The translations under genes and the position numbers were made by a program. Shown here in pieces: positions 9,333-19,658 of a stretch of 64,000 nt of DNA. This DNA is from Clitoria ternatea (taxonomy: Eukaryota > Streptophyta > Magnoliopsida > Fabales > Fabaceae), in contig CM075669.1 in NCBI GenBank assembly GCA_037962975.1, positions 187,248,501-187,312,500 of the forward strand. The letters run 5' to 3'. The notes under the pieces were generated by a model that saw only the letters and a list, made by a program, of their open reading frames with translations, ran no database searches and was not told where the DNA came from. The first letter of the stretch is position 1. Every line of letters begins with the position of its first letter.

Positions 9333-9749
9333 CCTCGCTTCGCCATTCTATATTTGTACAGTTCTCTTACTCCATTCCGTCATTTTCAAATAAAAATACA
9401 AAAAAAAGAAAGAAACCATGTTTTATTTAAGGCTATTTATGTTGCGCTTTCAATCTTGGTACTGTTTTTGACAGGCGATGTTGGGTGTTAATACCTTCCC
9501 TACTCGTAACCGACTCCCGAACTTGAATCTCATTTTTAAACCAGTGCTTTCACTGAACTTAGTTTTTTTCCAATGTTTTTCCTATGGATAAAAACGTTGG
9601 TGGCGACTCCCTGTTTCACACACGGTTTTTGTTCCTCACCGTGCCGTCGTGATCTAGGTTGCGACAGGTATCATTGGTGCTTAACTTCAAGATACCACCC
9701 TTCTTTTGAATTAAGCCTTATCACACTTTTGTTGATGATGATTGGATGT

Positions 9750-10842
9750 TGATGGTTCAGAGTCAGACTTAGAAGTAGGGGTTGAATCAGTCACGGACTG
9801 TTTTCATGGAAAATTATGAACCAAATAACACAAGTAATCAAGCAAATAAAGAGATAGAAGAAATCAACACAGAGAGTTTACACTGGTTCACTTCTAACAT
9901 AGAAGCTACATCCAGTCCCTTCTAACTTGAAGGATTTCCACTATTGTAAAATCTCCTTTATAATATTAGCACCAAACCTATGCCAGAAGTATTCTTGACT
10001 CCAGCCACTTCTAGCTTAACCTAAGTATTCTTTCAACAAGCCACTCCTGGCTCAACCTAAGTATTCTTTCGAAAGCCTTTTCAAGCCAACAATTTTTCTC
10101 ACACAAACTAGTTTTGGTAACTCACCAGACTCTCACAAGGTGTTTGAATAAATGTAAAGTATTTTACAGAACTTAGTGTATAAGAGATAAACAATTGAAG
10201 TTGTACGCTATGTTTGACACAAGACTAGGGTATTTGTCTTTACAAGGAACAATGAAGAATAGAATTAAAACTTGAAAGAGATTGGATAAGAGCTCGAAAG
10301 AAATTCTCTATGTATGTCTGTGTATTTTTTATGTTTAATCTTCCTTAGTATATATAGAAGCTGAAGGATATGACCGTTACCGCTTCTTGAAAGGAGATAT
10401 AGTCGTTGGAAATCCTTTGAAGGTATTTTTCCTTAAGATTCTTATTACCAGATCTTGAGGATGAAATGGACTCAAGGGGGCTGGTACAGATACTTCTTCA
10501 GCTTTTTCATGAAAAAGGTTTCTAATGCATAATCATGCACAAACTATTCATAAACTAATTCTAGATTGAGATTAAGTAAGATGTCAGAGCTTTCTGAAAT
10601 ATTCTGACACAATCTCTAAACTTGATCAGAATACATAGAAGTAGGTACGCTGATAGTTGTTGCTCATTTTGATCTTGTTCCTTGTGTTCTTTGATGATAA
10701 GCACGCAAATATGATAAGAGCATGAATCCCAATACATCACTTAAATAGAATTTAGGAACGTTGAGAATGGTTGTTCGATCAGAATGCTTCTATCAGACTT
10801 TTGATAGTCTTCCAAACTTTTAGAGTGTTGATACTCCCCCTT
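9750..10842 (-). mobile_element. 3' LTR of copia element A
   Basis: The plus-strand left edge TGATGGTTCAGAGTC matches 28,814 onward and the H LTR end at 54,677-54,698. The inner boundary is uncertain: purine tracts (minus strand GGGGGAG) at about 10,836-10,842 and 11,026-11,032 are both plausible polypurine tracts, giving an LTR of about 1.1-1.3 kb. GATGT precedes the edge, but its partner cannot be checked. Confidence 0.65.
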
Positions 10843-11313
10843 TGTTTTCATAGCCTAATACTCGTATCCTGAAATTACTTAGGCGTACAAATACGCTATA
10901 AATAGTACAAACTTTACTTTCAAGCAAAAATACTTGATGAGCGATATTAACGAATTTAGGGATATAAAGTTTGGGGTCTGGTCCAATAAGACTTAAAATT
11001 CTTTTCCATCCAGACTTTTTTCAAGAATCTCCCCCTATTTGTTGATAATAAACATCAAGTCTTTTTCGTAAACTAAGTCTGTAATACAGGGTGTTAATCA
11101 AGTATCTATATAACAAGTAGTAGATCAAAATTTAGCAATTTGTAGAGACAAATAGAAATAGGATGATTCTTCATTAACCAAAATGATAATACATATCATT
11201 TCATTAAATCAAAACCAATAATGCATTCTTCATACAAGGAATTACTTCACACAAAAAGACTTGTAAATGTTCTCTCTTTTTGTAATCAACAAAAGAAGGG
11301 ACATCACCGAGAC

Positions 11314-11712
11314 TCAAAAAGCAAATAAAAAGACCACGGTGAAAAACCAAGTTTGAAAAATAAAAAGAAATAGTGAATCAAAAGTAATTAAAGAAAGTCG
11401 ATATTGAAAAATAGAATTGTAGGAGGAGGAGGTATAAGAGCAAGAGGGTTCTTCTTGAAGTGTCCAAAGATAATGGCACCAAATAGCATTAGCATGAGCC
11501 TTAGTCGGTTTAGGAGCAGTCCAAAGACTCTTAAGAGTAGCAGGCGGAAGTTGCTGAAGCTGATAAGGACCCTTGTAGTGAGGCTTGTACTTTGGAGGTG
11601 TGGGCTTCTTCAATCTGCCCAGAGAAATCAATTTGGTAGGTGAAGGTCTGTGAGACACAACAAATAAAGTATTCTTCCAAGGAGTAGCAACAAGATAATT
11701 CCTGATAGACAC
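11314..11712 (-). pseudogene. 3' accessory ORF fragment of A
   Basis: An open minus-strand stretch of about 130 codons with Pro/Lys-rich sequence and a distinctive block (WTAPKPTKAHANAIWCHYLW). The last part recurs near 30,540-30,664 in the right-hand copy of A. It begins where the RT-like sequence breaks off, so it joins a pol remnant by deletion. Position suggests the tail of the extra ORF that SIRE-like elements carry after pol. I do not recognise a domain, and the final residues run into untranslated sequence. Confidence 0.45.
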
Positions 11713-11824
11713 ATCATCAAGCTTGTTTCTGAATACACATTTAGTTCCAATGATACTTTTATCTTTGGGCTTAGGAACAAGTGTTCATACATTACTTCTT
11801 TCAAACTGATTTAACTTTTCTTGC
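11713..11824 (-). pseudogene. copia reverse transcriptase N-terminal scrap of A
   Basis: The minus strand encodes the block just before the RT core: QEKLNQFERSNV then TLVPKPKDKSI and VFRNKLDD, matching H at 61,725-61,820. The Trp codon seen in H is a stop here. The upstream half (EPKNVHEALKDVDCI) lies at 25,492-25,600 on the other side of element E. Only about 35 residues remain before the frame jumps to the 3' ORF. Confidence 0.75.
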
Positions 11825-11829
11825 ATAAC

Positions 11830-13448
11830 TAGTAAGAGATTTTTATGTAAATCATACAAAGAAATGAAGTGTTCAAGGAAAGAGAATCAAGTTTGTATAA
11901 TATGAACTCAATAGAATGTTTGTGCCAAGTTTAAACACAGTAATTATAGTATAGTATAGATGTCATTCCACTGAGGAGGTGTTGGTTTGAAGATCTTAGT
12001 TCTTGAATTGATTTTGACAAAAGATTTGTTTTGATTTTGTAGTGCAAAATATTGAATACAAGATAAACAGCAAGTGTTGAATGAAAATAATGACAGTAAA
12101 GTGTTTGGGTAAAACTCAGATTTGGAAAACTGGGATTGGTTTCATCTCATCTCACCTTCCATAAGCTGAATAAATTGCATGTATGTAATTTGAAATGATA
12201 ATTTCTACGTCACAATCAAAGTCATTTGTATCGATCCCTCGACTACAAACTTCATAAGAATGATTTCAAACCGCTGATCCCTTAGTCACTTTGAAATCAT
12301 TCCAGCATTAGCGATCGATTGTTTTGACATTCATTGCGTTAGATTCCATCCCTGGTCAGCTACTCACAAGGAGTATTTCATTCGGATCTACTTCCAAAAC
12401 TTACTTCCCAGTATACTTAAGAAAACTTAAAACAAGAAAATAGTGATCAAGTACCTTCAGGCATTAATGGCAGAATGAAATACAGAAAGTATCAAATCTC
12501 ATTAACATACATAAAAACTTACAGTAGCATTACTTCAGGTTTGAATTGATTACAACCAATCCCAATAAAGGAAAATTAGTTACTCATGCTCTACATTTTC
12601 ACTTAAGAAAATTTGGAAATGAATACAAAATGAATGGTGGGATACAGGAGATGTGTTTGATGATTTGAAGGAGATGCTTTCCAATGATCTTCTCTGCTAG
12701 ATTTATAGTGATTATACTTCGGCTTCCTTTGCCCACTTGCATAATTCCAATGAAGGAATATTTAGAGACATGCAGAAACACTTCAAGGTGGTTGAGTTGG
12801 CATCGCACCATTGGTCAATATTAAATTACAAACCCCATACTGCATGAGTCACGCTTGAGCTTAATGGTCACGCTCAAGCGTGGAAGGTCCTGATGCTCAC
12901 TTGTTGTCTCACGCTCAAGCCGACTTAACCACGCTCAAGCGTGCCCTTTATATATGATTCACGTCTGATCCACGCTCAGGCGAGCTCGGGTTCATGCTTG
13001 AGTACCCCATTGCCACGCTTGAGTGTGAAAGGGTCCTGATGATTTTTTTTTGGTGTGGACAAACCATGCTCAAGCCAAGCTCGAGTGAGCTCTCCTGTCA
13101 AGTCACGTTTAGATTACACTTAATCCAAGCTTAAGCGAGCTCGGGCTCATGCTTGAGCGCCCCATTTCCACGCTTAAGCTTCAATGAGGTTTGATGCTTG
13201 GCTTGATCATGCTCAAGCGAGCGTAAGACACGCTTAAGCATGATGTCTTGAATGCTCGCTCTTTTGACTTTTCTTTGACTTGGTAGCTTTTCCTGCAATT
13301 CTTAAAGGATTTCAAGCTGATCTTTTTATTTTTCAAAACTTGTATTTATGTTTATAAATTCTTTGTTTTTTTTCAGCCATTCAATTGATTTTCTTGCAAC
13401 GATGCTTCAAATAATCATATGAATATATGGCTTGATTAGCATTTATCA
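11830..13448 (-). mobile_element. 3' LTR of element E
   Basis: 1,619 bp. The minus-strand start TGATAAATGC is identical to the stub at 25,486. The end near 11,830-12,130 resembles the F LTR end around 19,659-19,900. A TATATAAA string at 12,947-12,954 (minus) may be the promoter. The U3 half holds the CGCTTAAGCG array. Confidence 0.8.
12845..13260. repeat. CGCTCAAGCG array in E LTR U3
   Basis: More than a dozen copies of CACGCTYAAGCGTG and decayed forms. At 12,850-12,882 CACGCTTGAGC pairs perfectly (11 bp) with GCTCAAGCGTG across an 11-nt loop. Other copies are direct, such as CCACGCTCAAGCGTGC at 12,929. The block is CpG-rich in an AT-rich LTR and spans the candidate TATA box. Confidence 0.8.
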
Positions 13449-14940
13449 AACTCTCCCAACCTAGATTTTTGCTTGTCCTCAAGCAAAAGATTTAAATCAA
13501 GACAAGAAGATAGTCATGCTCAAATTCTCAGTATGAACATAATTAAAAGACAGTAATTATTCAATGTTTTCAGACAAGTGGCATTCTTAATATCCATTAA
13601 TTTGAAATACAGTGCTCTGTTTTAACTTCTCACAAAACAAGTAACCCAATGCTGTAAGATCAAAGGACTTCTCATTATCTTTCACTAGGTGACTGTTTCA
13701 CTCTTTCATTATTAGAATTGCTCAGTTGACATTGTCGGTCATTTCTTTTTAAACCCAATCAAAAGATCAGTAAGGATCAAAAAGGTCTTTTAAAAAAGTT
13801 GTAACGAGGTTGGGCTAACAAGAATTACTGGTTTTCCTAGGATTTAAAATTGCATTTATGAAGAAGAGCATAAATATTCATTAAAACTTAGAGGCTTCTT
13901 CCTTGCTTTTCAAGCTTCAAAATTCATTTTCTTCCTTTTTCTATTTTTGTTCAAAGATTCGTCTTTGGAGAATCTATTAATTTTCCTTAGGCATTTTTCA
14001 ACCTCTCTTTCTTTCATCACCCTTATTTGGAAAAATATTTTATCCTCTTTTCTTATTAAGCATGCTGAGAAGATAGGAATTTTATTTCTCATTCTCAGGT
14101 TAGGGTGTTTTTCTGGAAAAAATTTTTTGGCTCAATTGGGCTACTAAAAAATGGGATAATTTGTTAAGGATAGCTTTTTGGCTTCTTGGCTTAAAATGTG
14201 TTTTCAAACAAAATGCCTTGATCATTTCCTTGCTTGCTTCTTAAGAAAAGGGTTAATCAGAAAATTAGGCAATGCCGACTTAAAAATTTTCAATAAGACT
14301 CTCTGTGTTTAATTACTCACTTCTCACCCAATTTAAAGGCATATTCCTTTGTTCTAGCAAAAAAAGGTTCAAGCATGTAAGAAGTTTTCATAAGTTTATG
14401 TATTTCATTTTTCTGGTTTTTAATTCAGCCAATTGTCCTATTTAATTGTTACTGTCTTATAATTTGTTATGCCTAAAGAATCTGTGCATGCATTCTAATA
14501 TCTTGCTTATGGTTGGGAAACAAATCTACTTCAAGCATATTCATGTGAAACCATTCAAACAATTCATGCAAAATTATGAGAAACTTCAAACCAAAACCAA
14601 AGTACCTTAATTGAGTTATCTGCAGTAAGTAAAATAAAAGGAGAAAAATGAAAATTGTTTATCAGAAGTAAAAATAGCAACCATAGATCAGAAAATGAAA
14701 TTAGAAGAAAAGTCACTCATCATCCTCCGTGTTTGTGTCTTCTTCCCTCACTGAAGGTCCTTGTCAGGAGGGTCCTGCTCCCGCCTGTGATGTCTTACCC
14801 TCTCCAAAGAAAGGAGGCCTGTCCCCAGGCCAAGAAATATGGGCTTCAAAGTGGGTTGGGTCCATCCAGGGGTTGGTTTATCCTGTAGGAATGTTATGGT
14901 ATAAGCCATTATGTATGTGTATCAAACCTTGATGATTAGC
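13449..14940 (-). other. E 3' untranslated region and polypurine tract
   Basis: Next to the LTR the minus strand reads GCTTGAGGACAAGC, then AAAAATCTAGG and TTGGGAGAG (13,488-13,450). The same layout precedes the J 3' LTR (36,871-36,904), so the purine run is the likely plus-strand primer. The rest, 13,500-14,900, shows no convincing coding sequence. Confidence 0.6.
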
Positions 14941-14949
14941 ATTTTGTTG

Positions 14950-16013
14950 TGCTAAGAGGTGGCTGTTCTGGATCTTAAGAAGATGGATGGCCTGTAGAAT
15001 CATTGATATCTCTATGCTGAGAGGAGGAAGGGTAGGTTCTGATCCTGCTGGTGGTGGTGCTTGCTGTGTATCTGAGGCGGGTGGTGGAGATACTTCTGGT
15101 GCAGTTTGAGTGCTACAATACCACTCAATGAAGCATTTGTCAATGAATGGTCTGATAGGTTTAAGGTCCTGTACCTCAATCCTATGTGCTGCACAAAAAT
15201 CAGTAATAAAAGCAGGGAAACCTAAACTTCCTTTAACCTTTTCCCTGCCTGGGAATACTTTTGATCAGCTTTTACAAATTTGTGAATTTTATCAGAGATT
15301 ATCTGTGGTAGATCAATGGAGATGTCATTTTCTAAAATGCAATATAGTAAATAACAACTGCTGAAAATGAGATCAGAAACATGTGCATTAGGTGTGATGT
15401 TGGCAAGCATGAAAGAAGTCCATACTTGAGAAATGGTAGTCATGTCTTTTCTTAGAACTCACAGTGGGTTTTCTCCTTGCCCCATCTAGAAGTGACGTCT
15501 TGGAATGCATATGGCGGCCTCAAGATCATTGGTGGCAATGAATTGGTTTCTTGAAACCATAGCAGCATATTCATAAATTTCTCCTTCTCCTAGTTCCATG
15601 ATGCTGCCCAGGTAGAAGTTAATCTCATCCCTGCCATATGAGAGCCAATGACCCCTGACATATGTCCTTGGATCACCTTCCCCCTCCTTAGGCCAAGCAT
15701 TGGCATAGAATTCTCTAACTATCACTGGGTCATATTTCTCTCTTGGATAGCAGATCTGGAGCCAGTTTCTCCTTCTTATAACCTATAAAAATGCATCACA
15801 TTCTCCCAAAGCCAAATCAACCTTTCTTTCCGGTATGAACGTCCAGTTGGAAATATCCTCATAACGCCTACTCTTATCTTTGTTTCTGAATTTTAAGGCG
15901 TTATCTTGGTCTTCGGTCCTTGGCCTCTTACCCTTATTTCTTCTCGTACTTCTTGGTGGGGAATTAGTTGCAGGGGAACTTAGTGCAACTTGCTTGGTTC
16001 TTGCCATCTGCAA
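14950..16013 (-). pseudogene. 3' accessory ORF of E (plant transposon-protein-like domain)
   Basis: Starts at MARTKQ near 16,008, followed by a basic Arg/Lys-rich N-terminus (NKGKRPR). It then has the blocks WTFIPERKVDL, VREFYANAWP, YVRGHWLSYGRDEINFYLG, CIPRRHF, VWTSFMLANITPNAHVSDL and LLYCIL. These match, as I recall it, the 'putative plant transposon protein' domain found after pol in many Ty3 elements. Stops interrupt it near 15,783 and 15,486, and a shift follows near 15,440. It lies between the CGCTTAAGCG array and the 3' LTR, where some lineages carry an env-like ORF. No signal peptide or membrane segment is visible, so an envelope role is not supported. Function unknown. Confidence 0.7.
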
Positions 16014-16669
16014 TCAATTTAGTACTCATATTATCACATGTCAAGGGTAGATTTCTAACACTTTCATTAATAAGCCCAAAGATTTTTTACTCATTGTATC
16101 ATGATATTTCCTCATCAAACATGTCTATTAGTTACTAAGCATAGCAACACAAGCATAGCATTTCAATCATAAAGCATGTATGACACATTTTGTACTTTTA
16201 TCGGACAGTTGGCGTGCATCCTTAAAAACAAATAAGGTTTTCATAATGCTCTTTCACAAATAATTAATCAATCCATGTTTGAATTAGCAAATCCAGATAT
16301 AATACACCATTTGATCACAAAAGCATGTAAGACAAAGAAACTTGATTTTCAAATTAAGATCGAAACATGCTTTTTACTTCATATCACAGCAAAACATTTG
16401 TAAGATACATCAGAGAAAAGAAAAGGGCTGAGATTTACCTTGCTTCAGAGGAAATGGACGATGCACAGAAGATGAAATGATTATGGAAATAGAAATTAGA
16501 AATATAAGTAACATGCAAAGTGGAAACTATCAGAGGAGTGCTCAATGGAAACTGATGAGGAGGAGCAAATGGGGTTATGGGAATAAAGATGGGGTGCGGT
16601 TACAGATTCTACAATAATGGCTCCCTTTAAAAAAAATTTTAAAAATTGGCATCAGGTGGCAGTTTAATA

Positions 16670-17270
16670 GTTACTCGCTTAAGCGTGAGTACATCGTGCT
16701 TAAGCGTGATTGAGATTTTGAAGTTCTCACTTGAGCGTGCAATTGCCACGCTCAAGCGTGGTTAAGACCTAATCTAGTTTAAAGTTCTTGCTTAAGCGTG
16801 GGCTCCCTTGCTTTAAGCGTGGCATTCATTATTAGTAGACAGACCCTGTGACTCAAGCATGAAAGGTCACGCTTAAGCGTGATCAGGGTTGAGTTTTGGG
16901 AAACTTCTTTTCTAGTGTTGCCACGCTTTAAGCTTGAGCCCTGTGCTTAAGCGTGAGTTGAACAATATGTGACTTACCTTGGTTCACTTACGCATGTAAG
17001 AGCTCGCTTGAGCGTGAACATACCTGATGCTTGAATTTTATACCTTGCTTAAGCTTTAACATGATTCGCTTGAGCGAATTCAAGACAGAACAGAGATTTT
17101 TATTGATCGCTTAAGCGATCATATCTTCGCTTGAGCATGGCTAACTCTGATGCTTTTTCTCCTCCCTGTCTTTCCTCGCTTAAGCGTATCTTATCATGCT
17201 TGATCCCTTGAACTGGTCACGCTTGAGTGTGATTAATCAAGCTTAAGCGTTCATGATATCTGGCAGTGTT
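16670..17270. repeat. CGCTTAAGCG palindrome array after E integrase
   Basis: About 20 copies, several perfect palindromes with different arms: CCACGCTCAAGCGTGG 16,746-16,761, TCACGCTTAAGCGTGA 16,867-16,882, ATTCGCTTGAGCGAAT 17,064-17,079 and TGATCGCTTAAGCGATCA 17,104-17,121. The core GCTTRAGC stays constant while outer bases change together. The array starts about 110 bp after the GGGAGGCAACCC motif, the same place as the J array. Confidence 0.85.
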
Positions 17271-17381
17271 TGAGGCTTATTTCTCACACCCGGAGTGGTT
17301 TGATGAGCGACCTACAAAATAAATGAGAACTTCAATAATTTTTAAAGTAAAATTAATAGAATGCAGAAAACACAAAATATT

Positions 17382-17393
17382 GGGTTGCCTCCC
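17382..17393 (-). other. GGGAGGCAACCC motif after E integrase
   Basis: Minus strand AAGCGCTTTTTGGGAGGCAACCC lies about 50 bp after the end of the integrase reading frame. It is itself preceded by a small inverted repeat (AGCGCT). See the matching sites in D and J. Confidence 0.75.
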
Positions 17394-17440
17394 AAAAAGC
17401 GCTTGTTTATCGTCATTAGCTTGACACCTGATTTGTTTGA

Positions 17441-18540
17441 TCATGGGTCCTTCAGTTGAATAGTGATGACCTTCTCCACCTCTCCTCCCAAATAAGGTTT
17501 GAGTCTTTGACCATTTACAACCCAGGTTCTTTCAGATTTAGGGTCTTGTAATTCAATGGCTCCATAAGACCTTACTTCTTTCATAATGAATGGCCCTGAC
17601 CATTTGGATTTTAGTTTTCCTGGGAACAATTTTATCCTTAAATTAAACAGGAGCATAGACTTTCCTGGATAAAAGATTTTTTTCACAATGTGCTTTTCAT
17701 GGTAAGCCTTCATCTTTTCCTTATAGATTTTTGATGATTCATAGGCTTCCTTCCTCTATTCTTCTAGCTTATGCATCTGACTTTTTCTTTCTTGAATTGA
17801 TGCTTTTGGGTCATAGTTCAGTACTTTTATTGCCCAGAATGCCTTGTGTTCAAGTTCTACAAAAAGGTGGCAATTTTTTCCATACACCAACTGGTAAGGT
17901 GAAAATCTAGTTGGTGCTTTGTAAGCTGTTCTATATGCCCATAAAGCGTCATCGAGCTTTAAGGACCAATCCTTCCTGTTGTGGCCAATTGTCTTTTCTA
18001 ATATCCTCTTGATCTCTCTATTGGATACTTCCACTTGGCCATTGGCTTGAGGGTGGTATGGGGAGGTTACCTTATGCTTTACTCCATAGTGTTCTAGACA
18101 CCTTTGAAGTTGAGTGTTGCAGAAATAAGAACCTCCGCCCTTGGAGTACCAAACCTGCTGAAAATGTTTTTCTTGAAAAATTTTATCACGGTTTTGGAAT
18201 CAGCTTTAACACAAGCCAAGGCTTCAACCCACTTTGACACATAGTCCACTGCTACAACAATGTACTCATTTGAAAATGAAGTAGGTAGAGGTCCAACAAA
18301 GTCTATGCCCCAGCAATTAAAGACTTCTATTTCAAGAATGGTAGTTAATGGCATCTCGTTCCCTTTTGATATGTTACCTGTTTTCTGACATTCATCACAA
18401 TGCTGCACAAAAACATTAGCATCTTTAAACAATGATGGCCAATAAAAACTTGATTGGAGGACCTTAGCTGCAGTCCTTTCCCCATTGAAATGTCCTCCAT
18501 ATAGGGAGCTGTGACAGTGCCATAAAATGTTGTTGGCTTC
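17441..18540 (-). pseudogene. Ty3 integrase of E
   Basis: Three reading-frame pieces cover integrase, which inserts the cDNA into the genome. The zinc-binding end keeps CDECQ near 18,390. The core has the first Asp in GIDFVGPLP (about 18,300) and the third acidic residue in VSNREI (18,030). Around 18,140 the sequence passes from FGTPR almost directly to the GGSYF-like block: about 14 nt that should encode the second catalytic Asp are missing and the frame shifts. The C-terminal part (17,713-17,441) has the GPF...GAIELQDP block typical of the family's last domain. The enzyme would be inactive. Confidence 0.85.
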
Positions 18541-19098
18541 TTATTGAGACACGCATCTCCTCAAAATATAGTCTGATCCAAGTTTAAACAAGTATGGATC
18601 ATTCCATATAAACTTCTTTTCATCTTTCAGAAACTTTTTCTTTTGTTGCCATGAAAGATCCTCAGGCAACACTCCTGCGGCTTTAAAGTTTTCCATGTCT
18701 GCAAACCATGCCCTTTCTTGTATCATCAGTAGCTTCTCATCCGGAAATTCTTTATTTACTTCCGGTTGTAGTAGCGTGACTTCCTTGTTGACAAGGCAAG
18801 ACAGATGATCTGCAATAAAATTCTCACTACCCTTTTTGTCTTTGATTACTAGATTGAATTCTTGCAACAACAAGATCCATCTAATCAACCTGGGCTTAGA
18901 GTCAGGTTTGTTCAACAGATATTTAATAGTAGCATGGTCAGTAAAAATAGTGACTTAGGAACCAATCAGATAAGGTCTAAACTTTTCCAGGCCATACATT
19001 ATTGCTAACAACTCTTTTTTTGTTGTTGCATAATTTTTTTGGGCAGGGTTTAAAACTTTGCTAGCATAGTGAATGACATGAAAAATTTTAGCCTTCCT
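18541..19098 (-). pseudogene. RNase H domain and connector of E
   Basis: Minus-strand continuation of RT. The blocks YASKVLNPAQKNYATTKKELLA, in short pieces, then FTDHATIKYL and LLQEFNLVIKDKKGSEN are recognisable. They hold the acidic residues of the RNase H that degrades RNA in RNA-DNA hybrids. Stops occur near 19,097 and 18,955. After RNase H comes the connector to integrase (DDLSCL-like region to ILRRCV), with a stop at 18,541. The order RT-RNase H-integrase is diagnostic for Ty3/gypsy. Confidence 0.8.
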
Positions 19099-19658
19099 TT
19101 ATCCTAATACGGCCCCAACAGCATAGTCACTTGCGTCACACATTATTTCAAAATCTAACTCCCAATCAGGAGCAATTATCACAGGTGCACAAGTTAATTT
19201 ATGTTTCAAAGTTTCGAATGCAAGTAAACAAAAATCATCAAAAATAAAGGGAGTGTCTTTGTTCAAGAGATTACTCAAGGGCTTTGCAATTTTGGAGAAA
19301 TCTTTGATGAATCTTTTATAAAATCCTGCATGGCCTAAGAAGCTTCTAACACCTTTCATATTCCCTGGTGGTGGTAGCTTCTCAATTACTTCCACTTTGG
19401 CTTTTTCCACCTTGATGCCTCTTTTGGATATTTGATATCCAAGCACAATTCCTTCAGTAACCATGAAGTGGCACTTTTCCCAATTTAAGACTAAATTGGT
19501 TTCCATACATCTTTTCAATACTATACTTAAATTTTCCAAACATTGATCAAATGATAGCCCAAAAACAAAAAAATCGTCCATGAAGACTTCAATGCATTTC
19601 TCCACCAAATCTGAGAAAATAGCTAACATACACCTTTGGAATGTTGCAGGAGCATTAC

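Larger units (their letters stand above)
2402..9666 (+). mobile_element. solo LTR B1 (Ty3 Tat/Ogre-like), interrupted by C1
   Basis: Starts TGTGAACACC and ends GTTGCGACA, flanked by perfect 5-bp duplications GGTAT (2,397-2,401 and 9,667-9,671). Without the nested C1 the LTR is about 3.9 kb. Its ends and body match LTR G (57,677-61,300) in inverse orientation. The end region carries GGTGGCGACTCC and an AATACCTTCCC...CCGACTCCCGAAC block, which I associate with Tat/Ogre LTRs. Order in plus orientation: CCGAGTG array, TATA box near 7,908, CACCGTCC-rich leader, TGACGTC repeats, end. No internal region or second LTR is present, so LTR-LTR recombination probably removed the element. Confidence 0.85.
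1..9749 (-). mobile_element. Ty3/gypsy gag-protease remnant (element D)
   Basis: Minus-strand remnant of a Tat/Athila-like retrotransposon. Read right to left it holds the gag C-terminal part (9,749-9,667, then 2,401-2,040 after solo LTR B1), a Lys/Glu-rich spacer (2,040-1,500), a protease-like domain (1,480-821) and the GGGAGGCAAC motif (627-618). No reverse transcriptase, RNase H or integrase lies between protease and motif, the same arrangement as element J. B1 is inserted in the gag with the perfect duplication GGTAT. The right edge at 9,749 abuts the 3' LTR of copia element A, so the start of D is displaced or lost. The reading frames contain stops and shifts. Confidence 0.75.
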
